DNA of 24,432 bases from a virus, in the IMG/VR virus record IMGVR_UViG_3300020159_002739, positions 1-24,432 of that record. One strand, 5' to 3'. The translations under genes and the position numbers were made by a program. Of this stretch, positions 17,070 through 23,154 are shown piece after piece. Position 1 is the first letter of the stretch, and every line of letters begins with the position of its first letter. Under the pieces are notes generated by a model, which saw only the letters and a program-made list of their open reading frames with translations, was not told where the DNA came from and searched no databases.

Positions 17070-17097
17070 CCCTATGCGAAAAAAGATGCTAAGCCCT
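17049..17097 (-). promoter_or_regulatory. Putative programmed -1 ribosomal frameshift signal
   Basis: In the frame of the gp26-like gene the heptamer T-TTT-TTC occupies 17084-17078, a canonical X-XXY-YYZ site. A Shine-Dalgarno-like GAGGG lies about 9-10 nt upstream, as in dnaX. The perfect palindrome GGTCCATATGGACC (17067-17054), able to form a 5-bp stem with an ATAT loop, starts 10 nt downstream. The 0-frame stop TAG is at 17074-17072. The -1 frame has a TGA eight codons before the shift region ends and is open from there to 16881. Confidence 0.7.
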
Positions 17098-17791
17098 CAA
17101 GCACAACTTCACTTTCAATTTCGGTTACTGGATTTTTAACATTAATAGTATGAGAAAGTTTGGGCATAGTCTCAAAGAACTTTTCAATATCTTTGAACTG
17201 AGAAGAGTTCATTGACTCTAGAAAATCGCCAAGTTCTTTTTTGGAAACATCAGCGGTAGCCCAAACTTCATCTTCAGTAAAAATCTTATCAATACAAGAT
17301 GCGATTAAATCAAATGATTGATCCATTGCATTCTTATCATTAAAATCAAAGTTACTCTTAATAAACTGATCCAAAGATGGATACTTCATTTCCATCATAA
17401 TAGATTCATCTACTTTGATTCTCTTACTATGTTCATCATTTTTCTGAACTTGAATATCATCAAGATTGATTTTCACAGGCACTTGTGTTTCACCATCATC
17501 TGGACAAATAATATTAACCTCAATCTCTTCTCCAACAGACTTACCGCGAATATTTAAAAACAAATACTCAATATCAAATGTGGGAAGTGCTTCTACTTTA
17601 ATATTCTTTGTTAGAATACAGTTTTTAATAACTGTTTTAATTGCTGTTGTGATTTGCTTCGTATCTTCACTTTCTAAAGCAATCACAAGTAGTTTTTCTT
17701 CCTTGACAAGAAAAGGTCTATATTGAATTGTTTCTCCTGTTGATGGCAATTCAAGTTCATATGATGGTGTTGCAATCTTTGGTAAAGGCAT
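17072..17791 (-). CDS. 26: gp26-like baseplate hub / tail assembly chaperone
   Basis: This is a 239-aa protein of the T4 gp26-like baseplate family (T4 gp26 has 208 residues). It begins MPLPKIATPSYELELPSTGE and continues with the family signature YRPFLVKEEKLLVIALES. A domain with NIRGKSVGEEIEVNIICPDD and VPVKINLDDI follows, then a helical C-terminal half (SLDQFIKSNFDFNDKNAMDQ, FLESMNSSQFKDIEKFF). It is the first gene of the hub and tape-measure operon, directly behind a perfect late promoter, with AGGA before the ATG. Position before the tape-measure genes and the -1 frameshift signal at its end suggest it acts as the gpG-type chaperone of tape-measure assembly. That role is inferred; the family match is the firmer statement. 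Confidence 0.82.
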   Translation of the reverse strand: MPLPKIATPSYELELPSTGETIQYRPFLVKEEKLLVIALESEDTKQITTAIKTVIKNCILTKNIKVEALPTFDIEYLFLNIRGKSVGEEIEVNIICPDDGETQVPVKINLDDIQVQKNDEHSKRIKVDESIMMEMKYPSLDQFIKSNFDFNDKNAMDQSFDLIASCIDKIFTEDEVWATADVSKKELGDFLESMNSSQFKDIEKFFETMPKLSHTINVKNPVTEIESEVVLEGLASFFA

Positions 17792-17810
17792 AATGTCCTA
17801 TAGATTTTTC

Positions 17811-17863
17811 AGGTGTGATTATTTATAGGCAATGGACAGAAGAAAAAGTGTCCACTCACACCT
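17811..17863. repeat. Nested inverted repeat between late promoter and membrane-gene cassette
   Basis: An 8-bp inverted repeat AGGTGTGA (17811-17818) / TCACACCT (17856-17863) encloses a second pair GGACA (17834-17838) / TGTCC (17849-17853). The late promoter at 17820-17827 lies between the arms. There is no T-run, so it is not a terminator; it could be an operator or an RNA structure in one of the two divergent leaders. Confidence 0.5.
17820..17827 (-). promoter_or_regulatory. T4-type late promoter (TATAAATA) of the hub operon
   Basis: On the minus strand a perfect TATAAATA lies 28 bases before the ATG of the gp26-like gene. In T4 this -10-like element is recognised by gp55 with gp33 and the sliding clamp gp45. 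No other strong late promoter is seen before 7740, so it probably drives the whole run down to gp5. Confidence 0.8.
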
Positions 17864-17883
17864 CCAGGCAAGACCTTTTGCCC

Positions 17884-17898
17884 TATAATAAGGAGGTA
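17884..17898 (+). promoter_or_regulatory. TATAAT box and strong ribosome binding site for membrane-gene cassette
   Basis: A perfect -10 hexamer TATAAT (17884-17889) is followed at once by AAGGAGGT (17890-17897), a consensus Shine-Dalgarno sequence 2 bases before the ATG. No TTGACA-like -35 is seen 17 bases upstream, and a start point 7 bases after the box would fall inside the ribosome binding site. The box is therefore doubtful as a promoter; the ribosome binding site is sound. Confidence 0.45.
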
Positions 17899-17899
17899 A

Positions 17900-18151
17900 A
17901 TGACTAAGGCAATGCGTCAGTTCTTTTTTGGTTTAGTGTTCCTCTATGGAGTTGGTCTTTCAACTTACTTTGCTTCTTGGGGGGTCCGTGATATGCAAGC
18001 ACTAGAAAAAGCAGTTTCGGTGGGAGCTCAACACGAAGAGATGCGACATCGGTTAAATGTCTCCGCAGAAGGAAACTGGTTTCTATTGGCAAACTTGATT
18101 GCAGTAACTGGTGCTCTTGGCACGATTGGAACCTCTAAAAAAGATGATTAA
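17900..18151 (+). CDS. Small membrane protein, 83 aa, two predicted transmembrane segments
   Basis: The protein begins MTKAMRQFFFGLVFLYGVGL. Residues about 7-29 form a first hydrophobic segment; 30-56 are a charged, helical stretch (MQALEKAVSVGAQHEEMRH); 57-78 form a second segment (WFLLANLIAVTGALGTIG); the end is KKDD. Both ends probably lie on the cytoplasmic side, by charge. It stands alone with the next gene on the plus strand between two minus-strand tail genes, has a consensus ribosome binding site, and is closed by a strong terminator, which is the layout of a self-contained accessory cassette. The function is not recognised; action on the host membrane or lysis timing are possible guesses without direct support. 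Confidence 0.75.
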   Translation: MTKAMRQFFFGLVFLYGVGLSTYFASWGVRDMQALEKAVSVGAQHEEMRHRLNVSAEGNWFLLANLIAVTGALGTIGTSKKDD

Positions 18152-18275
18152 ACTTCTAAAGTATACTCTTATTGGTTACTGTGCTATATTAGCATTTGCA
18201 TATGCATTTGCATCCGTCATCCCAACCCCGCCAGCTAGTGTAAGAGAGGGTTGGGATCAAGATTTTAAAAAGTAA
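18144..18275 (+). CDS. Very small membrane protein, 43 aa
   Basis: The frame begins MIKLLKYTLIGYCAILAFAY, continues with AFASVIPTPPASVREGWDQD and ends FKK before TAA. It has one hydrophobic segment (about residues 5-27) that could be a transmembrane helix or an uncleaved signal, followed by a short Pro-rich, polar tail. The ATG lies within the last codons of the 83-aa gene (overlap of 8 bases), so translation is coupled. The UUCG-loop terminator begins directly after the stop. Pairing with another membrane protein suggests they act together, as small two-component lysis or membrane proteins do, but no known family is recognised. Confidence 0.6.
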   Translation: MIKLLKYTLIGYCAILAFAYAFASVIPTPPASVREGWDQDFKK

Positions 18276-18302
18276 AAGAGGGTCTTCGGACCCTCTTTTT
18301 TT
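18276..18302. terminator. Strong bidirectional intrinsic terminator with UUCG loop
   Basis: A perfect stem AAGAGGGTC/GACCCTCTT closes a TTCG tetraloop and is followed by seven T on the plus strand. On the minus strand the same stem is followed by a shorter T-run. It ends the plus-strand membrane cassette and lies immediately downstream of the stop codon of the gp54-like gene on the minus strand, so it serves both convergent units. Confidence 0.9.
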
Positions 18303-19182
18303 ATATACCAGCAAACCTAGCAGTAGGTCCTCTATTCCTTCCAACATAAGGAAGTCCTGCTTCAACTCTTCTATCAATAGCATTGCCCGATGCATCTGCT
18401 GCAGAAGTAGGAACTCCACCAGTTGATAATGCACCAGCACCCTCAAGACCAGGTAAAGCCATATCACTTGTACTGAACTGAGCATTATTAAATGCTGCTT
18501 GTTGTTCTGGAGTTGCTGGTTGTTGAGATTGACCATTCATCGGTGACGTACCCTGAACCAACACATATCTTAGATATGTCATTGATACTGTACACTTTAA
18601 CAACGAAGAAGAATCATAAGAAACTGGCATTGAAGAAACGCTGATTGGAAAACTTCCAATAAATTGATACTCTAAACTATTACCAGTCATCTCAAAGTCT
18701 CTCTCAAATTTTCTAACGACTAATCCCTGCTTAGCAACATAATCATCGGGATATCTAACCCTATAAAAGTATTCCATAGATTGAGACCCAGCACCCTTAT
18801 CGGGATCTTCAGCAATACTTTCATTTACAATATACTTAACCCAAGTTTCAAAATAACGAATAGGCAAATAGTTCTGTGCATCAACATAGAATGTTAGATC
18901 TATCCTATCATCATAGACTCTTCTATAAGCATGTCTTTCAGTAACGCCGTGAAAGTCGCTTGTGAGTTCTAATGTAGCTAGATTAGATCCAGGCAAAGTT
19001 GCTTCGCTACATAAAAAGTTTACCCTATCCAATCCCAAAGGTCCCATATTGGGAACATTATCTTTCAAAAATTGAGCCCACTTTTCTCCACTCGGTTGAG
19101 GAATCTGAACTTCAAAGTGAGAAGTTAGGGCAGGTCTAAGTAAGTTTGATTTTATTTCTGCTAAAGTTTTTGCCCTTGGCAT
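18301..19182 (-). CDS. 54: gp54-like baseplate tail tube initiator
   Basis: This is a 293-aa protein (T4 gp54 has 320). The first half has the tail-tube-type pattern: LTSHFEVQIPQPSG, CSEATLPGSNL, then VTERHAYRRVYDDRIDLTFY and RYFETWVKYIVNE (residues about 75-125), as in gp54 and gp19 relatives. The middle (YRVRYPDDYVA, FPISVSSMPVSYD, KCTVSMTYLRYVLV) completes the tube-like fold. The last 80 residues are a Gln/Ala/Gly-rich tail ending RNRGPTARFAGI. In T4, gp54 and gp48 nucleate tube polymerisation on the baseplate; gp48 is encoded nearby. The gene is divergent from gp4 and has no clear Shine-Dalgarno sequence before its ATG. A tube paralogue is the alternative reading. Confidence 0.68.
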   Translation of the reverse strand: MPRAKTLAEIKSNLLRPALTSHFEVQIPQPSGEKWAQFLKDNVPNMGPLGLDRVNFLCSEATLPGSNLATLELTSDFHGVTERHAYRRVYDDRIDLTFYVDAQNYLPIRYFETWVKYIVNESIAEDPDKGAGSQSMEYFYRVRYPDDYVAKQGLVVRKFERDFEMTGNSLEYQFIGSFPISVSSMPVSYDSSSLLKCTVSMTYLRYVLVQGTSPMNGQSQQPATPEQQAAFNNAQFSTSDMALPGLEGAGALSTGGVPTSAADASGNAIDRRVEAGLPYVGRNRGPTARFAGI

Positions 19183-19183
19183 T

Positions 19184-19191
19184 TATAAATA
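19184..19191 (+). promoter_or_regulatory. T4-type late promoter (TATAAATA) for the gp4-gp53 run
   Basis: A perfect TATAAATA on the plus strand lies 33 bases before the gp4 ATG. It begins 2 bases beyond the start codon of the divergent gp54-like gene, within the palindrome ATTTATAAAT. Confidence 0.78.
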
Positions 19192-19198
19192 CAGATAG

Positions 19199-19206
19199 TC
19201 TTTATA
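19199..19206 (-). promoter_or_regulatory. Possible late promoter (TATAAAGA) for the gp54-like gene
   Basis: On the minus strand TATAAAGA differs from the T4 late consensus TATAAATA at one base and lies 17 bases before the ATG at 19182. The element faces the plus-strand late promoter at 19184-19191, and the two would interleave. Confidence 0.45.
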
Positions 19207-19224
19207 TATTATGTAGTAGGGATA

Positions 19225-19668
19225 ATGGCAGAAAGTATTAAGAGTAAATACAAACCATCATATCCTAAAAAATATAAAGGAGATCCGGATAATATCATAT
19301 GCAGAAGCAGTTGGGAAAGAAGATTCTGTAGTTGGTGCGATCTAAACGAAAATATTGTTGAATGGGGAAGCGAAGAGTTTTGGATACCATACCTATCTCC
19401 CGTTGATAATAGAGTACATAGATATTTCCCAGACTTTATTGTTAAAGTAAAGGAACAATCTGGGCAAATTAAAACATATGTAGTGGAGGTAAAACCAAAG
19501 AAACAAACTGTACCACCAAAACAAAAATCAAGAGTGACTAAATCCTACATGTATGAGTGTAAAACTTATGCAGTCAATCAAGCAAAGTGGAAAGCAGCAA
19601 AAGAGTTTTGTGATGATAGACTTATAGAGTTTAAAGTAATCACAGAAGAAGAGTTGGGTCTAAAATAA
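19225..19668 (+). CDS. 4: gp4 head completion protein
   Basis: This 147-aa protein matches T4 gp4 (150 aa) along its length: YKPSYPKKYKGDPDNI, CRSSWERRFCSWCD, NIVEWGSEEFWIPYLSP, HRYFPDFIVKVKE and VVEVKPKKQTVPP. T4 gp4 (gp50/gp65 complementation group) finishes filled heads before tails join. The family has a nuclease-like fold related to TnsA: Glu31, Asp70 and the pair Glu88/Lys90 occupy positions expected of a PD-(D/E)xK site, so trimming of DNA ends at the head vertex is a plausible activity. The gene opens a plus-strand late run; AGGG lies 4 bases before the ATG. It overlaps the next gene by one base (TAATG). Confidence 0.93.
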   Translation: MAESIKSKYKPSYPKKYKGDPDNIICRSSWERRFCSWCDLNENIVEWGSEEFWIPYLSPVDNRVHRYFPDFIVKVKEQSGQIKTYVVEVKPKKQTVPPKQKSRVTKSYMYECKTYAVNQAKWKAAKEFCDDRLIEFKVITEEELGLK

Positions 19669-20054
19669 TGGCAGAAGGTTTCGGAAAATATACAAATATT
19701 CCACCAAGAATGAAAGAGTTGAAAAAAAGAATATCAACTTTAGGTTCACCAGATCCGGAAGATTTAATGCTCGTGATTATGGATGTACTGAAGAAAGAAG
19801 TTTTATATCCAGAACCAGGAAAATTCTATACATTCATCTATAATCCAAAAACTCCCAATATTGATTATGATCAACACCCATTGATTGCTTGCACAGAACT
19901 GCAGAGGTGGGGGTTCAAAGCAGTCAACTTCCACTGGAGAGAATCAAGAAACTATACTTGGGAAGAAGTTGCTGGAAAACTCCATGTAGTTGAATACGAT
20001 GAACTTGATGAGATGCTTTCTATACCTTATGCAAAATTCCGTCTAAATAAATAA
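19668..20054 (+). CDS. Conserved hypothetical protein between gp4 and gp48, 128 aa
   Basis: The protein begins MAEGFGKYTNIPPRMKELKK, then a helix (DPEDLMLVIMDVLKKEVLYP), a strand region FYTFIYNPKTPNIDYDQHPL, and GFKAVNFHWRESRNYTWEEV with an acidic segment before a basic end. The mixture of aromatic and charged residues suggests a compact folded domain. No membrane segment or enzyme motif is seen. Its translation is coupled to gp4 (TAATG), and it lies in a run of head and baseplate assembly genes, so a late assembly or minor structural role is likely. I do not recognise a T4 protein with a known role, and its map position before gp48 does not fix one. Confidence 0.78.
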   Translation: MAEGFGKYTNIPPRMKELKKRISTLGSPDPEDLMLVIMDVLKKEVLYPEPGKFYTFIYNPKTPNIDYDQHPLIACTELQRWGFKAVNFHWRESRNYTWEEVAGKLHVVEYDELDEMLSIPYAKFRLNK

Positions 20055-20066
20055 AAAACTCTGTCA

Positions 20067-20126
20067 ATGTCTGATAAACTAGGACAACATATCTTCACTT
20101 GTTCCTCTGGTGGGGAGGTTGTCTGA
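20067..20126 (+). CDS. Possible 19-aa leader frame coupled to gp48
   Basis: An ATG at 20067 opens MSDKLGQHIFTCSSGGEVV and stops at a TGA whose last base is the first base of the gp48 ATG (TGATG). The frame spans most of the 71-base gap and carries the gp48 ribosome binding site within its last codons. No Shine-Dalgarno sequence precedes it, so it may be chance; if translated it would couple or tune gp48 synthesis. Confidence 0.3.
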   Translation: MSDKLGQHIFTCSSGGEVV

Positions 20127-21451
20127 TGGCATCAAAAACTATTACCAGCGACAAGTCGGAAACAAAAGTAGGAACAGCAGAGACTAAAATATATACAGCA
20201 ACCAGAACAACATATAATGTAGATACAAACGGAAAGATAGACCCCAAATCAGTTAAGCACGAATTAGTATATTACGATGCTCCATTAAGTCCAGGAGTTG
20301 TTGCTGCTACAAGCACTGGAACATCAAACGATTGGACTTTTGCAAATAAACCCCTTTCAAATACTCCATATCTAGGAGCAGATGCACAAAAATCCTTAAA
20401 GGAAGGTGCATTAAAAGCAACTACACAACAACAAATTCAAACTGCAGCAACAAAAGAAAAAATCCCACCAGAACAACAAAAGGCATTATCGACAAAACAA
20501 GTTAATACTGCACAAGAACAAGAAGATGCAGAAAAACAACTAAAAGCAGAACTAGCAAAAGAAGTAGACGGCACCAGAAACTCCTTTCCAGGAGCGAATG
20601 GAGGTGTTCCACTAAAGTACCCAAGAAACCTAGCAAATACAAAGCAAGATGTAATCAAGTTTAGAATGGTCAAGTATTCTCCCAAAGAACTTGATAAAAC
20701 TGCACAAGATAAGAATACTAGTGCTTTTAACGACAGAAGAGCAATCAGCGATAAAAATACAATAGGAGTAGTTGTTCTACCTATCCCCGCAGGAATCGGT
20801 GATGCAAACTCAGTTAACTGGGGATCAAATGAAATAGGTCCTTTAGGGTCAAACTTATATAATATTGCAGAATCTGCTATAACAAGAGGAGGCGCTGCAG
20901 GAGCAGAAACTGCAGAAGGAACTTTAGAGGCAGGGGCTGCACAATCTCAAGACCTTAAATATGCATTTGGAGTCGGTTTTGCGGAAGCAGCATCAGGAAC
21001 AACAAATATGCTCTCAAGAACTCAGGGAGCAGTGTATAACGCAAATATGGAACTTCTGTTCAATGGACCATCATTAAGACCATTTAGTTTCACATTTAAG
21101 TTGTCTGCGAGAAGTAAAGAAGAGGCAAGAGACATCAGATCAATAATCAGATTTTTTAAACAGGGAATGTCTCCCATTAGAACTCAATCTCAACTATTCT
21201 TAAAGGCACCTCATACATTTCAACTTGAATATCTGCATGTAGGAAAGTCTCATAGTTTTTTGAATAAGTTTAAAGAATGTGCTCTCCAATCATTCACAGT
21301 TGATTATACACCAGAAGGTCAGTATGCAACCTTTACTGATGGTGCAATGGTTTCATATCAAATCACAATGCAGTTCCAAGAACTAGAACCAATCTTTAAT
21401 GATGACTATGCAACGATTGATCAAAATAAAGATACGCAGATAGGTTACTAA
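20126..21451 (+). CDS. 48: gp48 baseplate tail tube cap
   Basis: I start the protein at the ATG at 20126 (MASKTITSDKSE), because GGGGAGGTT lies 6 bases upstream; the frame is open 9 codons further, but without such a site. The product has 441 residues (T4 gp48 has 364). Residues about 85-150 are a Gln/Ala/Lys-rich helical insert. The C-terminal domain carries the gp48 and tube-fold pattern AVYNANMELLFNGPSLRPF, FTFKLSARSKEEARDI, IIRFFKQGM and a closing QITMQFQELEPIF. In T4, gp48 sits on the hub under gp54 and starts the tail tube. It is separated by 1 base from gp53, so both are co-translated. Confidence 0.87.
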   Translation: MASKTITSDKSETKVGTAETKIYTATRTTYNVDTNGKIDPKSVKHELVYYDAPLSPGVVAATSTGTSNDWTFANKPLSNTPYLGADAQKSLKEGALKATTQQQIQTAATKEKIPPEQQKALSTKQVNTAQEQEDAEKQLKAELAKEVDGTRNSFPGANGGVPLKYPRNLANTKQDVIKFRMVKYSPKELDKTAQDKNTSAFNDRRAISDKNTIGVVVLPIPAGIGDANSVNWGSNEIGPLGSNLYNIAESAITRGGAAGAETAEGTLEAGAAQSQDLKYAFGVGFAEAASGTTNMLSRTQGAVYNANMELLFNGPSLRPFSFTFKLSARSKEEARDIRSIIRFFKQGMSPIRTQSQLFLKAPHTFQLEYLHVGKSHSFLNKFKECALQSFTVDYTPEGQYATFTDGAMVSYQITMQFQELEPIFNDDYATIDQNKDTQIGY

Positions 21452-21452
21452 G

Positions 21453-22121
21453 ATGCCAAGTTACTTCCGCCAGGTTCCAGATTTCGAATACGTTAGTAGA
21501 TTGCCTGATGCTAAGATCGGAGATTACTTTTCTGTCAAAAATTTATTTAAGAAAGGTAAGTTAAGAGAAGACATCTTTCAAGACCTTGCATTCTTTACCA
21601 AGTATAAGATAGAAGGAGATGATCGTCCAGATAATGTTGCCGCTAAAGTCTATGGAGATTCAACCCTTGATTGGTTGGTTCTTATTTGTAATAATGTCGT
21701 GAACATTCAAACAGAATGGCCAATGACTCAACAAGGATTTGATACCTTTCTTTTAGGAAAGTATGGTGATTATGAAACTCTTTATGGTGGTATTCATCAC
21801 TATGAAACGCCCGAAATAAGAAACAGTCGGGGAGTAATAATAGTTCCCGCAGGACTACAAGTTCAATCAGATTATTCTATAAGTTTCTATGATTACTTTA
21901 TAGACTCAATAGAAACTTATGAGAATATTGCAATTCCAGTAACGAACTATGAGTATGAAGAAAAACTTGAAGATGATAAGAGAAATATATTTGTACTGAA
22001 GCAGAGATATCTAAATGTAGTTCTAGATGATATGCAAGATATTATGGCATATAAAAAAGGTTCCAGTCAATATCAGACTGAAACCCTTAAGAGAGGAGAT
22101 AATATTAAACTCTACGAATAA
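21453..22121 (+). CDS. 53: gp53 baseplate wedge protein
   Basis: This is a 222-aa protein (T4 gp53 has 196). Diagnostic features are the wedge family pattern RPDNVAAKVYGDSTLDWLVL followed by ICNNVVNIQTEWPMTQQGFD, equivalent to the T4 segment around SPRPEELANAIYGNPQLYWVLLMCN. After it comes an aromatic region (YGDYETLYGGIHHYETP), a strand-rich part, and a basic C-terminus (YLNVVLDDMQDIMAYKKGS). In T4, gp53 binds the assembled wedge and is needed for wedges to join around the hub. It ends the plus-strand late run, and its stop codon abuts the stop codon of gp32 on the other strand without any spacer. Confidence 0.9.
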   Translation: MPSYFRQVPDFEYVSRLPDAKIGDYFSVKNLFKKGKLREDIFQDLAFFTKYKIEGDDRPDNVAAKVYGDSTLDWLVLICNNVVNIQTEWPMTQQGFDTFLLGKYGDYETLYGGIHHYETPEIRNSRGVIIVPAGLQVQSDYSISFYDYFIDSIETYENIAIPVTNYEYEEKLEDDKRNIFVLKQRYLNVVLDDMQDIMAYKKGSSQYQTETLKRGDNIKLYE

Positions 22122-23084
22122 TCACTCTTCAGCAAGACGTTGGAAATATGCCAGGGCATCATCTTCATCTTCATCATCTGAAGGGCGACGAACGGAAGAT
22201 TCCACTACAGGAAGTGAAGGAGACTTAGAGCGAGCATAGGACTGCTCAAGTTCTTCTACTACACGATTCTGAAATGAGGAAGTTTGATCATATGCTTCAA
22301 GTTCCTCTTCTTGCTCCATCACAGCACGAGACTGAGTAGGAGAAGTTTTCTGACCAAGAACATACTTCAGACGCTTTTCAAGATCTTCATAAGACTTGAA
22401 TTGATCAGGAGCAGTGAGTGCAGTCAGGGAATACTCTTTCTTCCAGAGGGCTTCAAGAGCATCGTCATCATCCAGTAGTGGTTCAACTGAACCAAATTCA
22501 GACTTGTCGTAGTTCCAATACCCATCTTTCTTTACGATTTTGAGTTTGAAATTAGCACCTTGCCAGAAATCAAAGGGGTTGATTGGAGTTTCATCCTCAA
22601 ACTCAGGTTGCATTGCTTCCATAACCTTATCAAAGATCTTCTTACCATACTTGAAGAGGAAGACTTTACCTTCGTTTGCAGGATTTACTGGATCTTTTAC
22701 AACATAGATGTTGCTGTAGTAGGAGAGTTTACGCTTCTGCTTGCGGACAGTTTCTTTGTTTGATTCCGTACCACTGTTCCACAGTTCACGGTTATACTCA
22801 CCAAGAGGATCTTTACCACCAATGGTAGTCAAAGAGTTTTCAATGTACCAACCACCAGGACCTTGGAAGGCATGGGAATACATTTTTGCCCAAGGAAGTT
22901 CTTCACCTTCAGGGGCAGGAAGGAAACGGATAACTGCGAAACCGTTACCAGTTTTATCCATCTCTGGTTTCCAGAGACGCTCATCAGCACCTCCAGATGT
23001 TGTACTCATCTTCTCAACTTCCTTTACCAGTTTGGAAGTGAGAGAACCCAGTTTGGATTGCTTTTTAAGATTTTCAAATGACAT
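22122..23084 (-). CDS. 32: gp32 single-stranded DNA-binding protein
   Basis: This is a 320-aa protein (T4 gp32 has 301). Residues 1-25 are the basic cooperative-binding segment (NLKKQSKLGSLTSKLVKEVE). The core carries GFAVIRFLPAPEGEELPWAK, WYIENSLTTIGGKDPL, then KRKLSYYSNIYVVKDP and EGKVFLFKYGKKIFDKVMEA, which closely follows the T4 OB-fold core. Residues after about 230 form a long acidic, Ser-rich tail ending DEDEDDALAYFQRLAEE, the usual docking tail for replication partners. The protein has no cysteine at all, so the zinc site of T4 gp32 (one His, three Cys) is absent; only a His (71) remains. ACGGAG lies 7-9 bases before the ATG. Confidence 0.95.
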   Translation of the reverse strand: MSFENLKKQSKLGSLTSKLVKEVEKMSTTSGGADERLWKPEMDKTGNGFAVIRFLPAPEGEELPWAKMYSHAFQGPGGWYIENSLTTIGGKDPLGEYNRELWNSGTESNKETVRKQKRKLSYYSNIYVVKDPVNPANEGKVFLFKYGKKIFDKVMEAMQPEFEDETPINPFDFWQGANFKLKIVKKDGYWNYDKSEFGSVEPLLDDDDALEALWKKEYSLTALTAPDQFKSYEDLEKRLKYVLGQKTSPTQSRAVMEQEEELEAYDQTSSFQNRVVEELEQSYARSKSPSLPVVESSVRRPSDDEDEDDALAYFQRLAEE

Positions 23085-23098
23085 TAGATTTCTCCGTA

Positions 23099-23149
23099 TT
23101 AATAGGATTTGGCTTTTGGACTTTGCTTAAGGGATTGTCTAGCCCACAT
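23099..23149 (-). CDS. Possible 16-aa frame between DUF1825-like gene and gp32
   Basis: An ATG at 23149 opens MWARQSLKQSPKAKSY and ends TAA just before the gp32 ribosome binding site. It fills most of the 70-base gap and starts 5 bases after the stop of the upstream gene. It is strongly basic. There is no clear ribosome binding site, so it may be a chance frame or a coupled leader; I cannot decide from the sequence. Confidence 0.25.
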   Translation of the reverse strand: MWARQSLKQSPKAKSY

Positions 23150-23154
23150 CTATT

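Noticed and set aside
20046-20053. AATAAATA before gp48
   Set aside because: It is formed by the last codons LNK-stop of the upstream gene, and that gene already has a perfect late promoter at 19184-19191; too weak to list.
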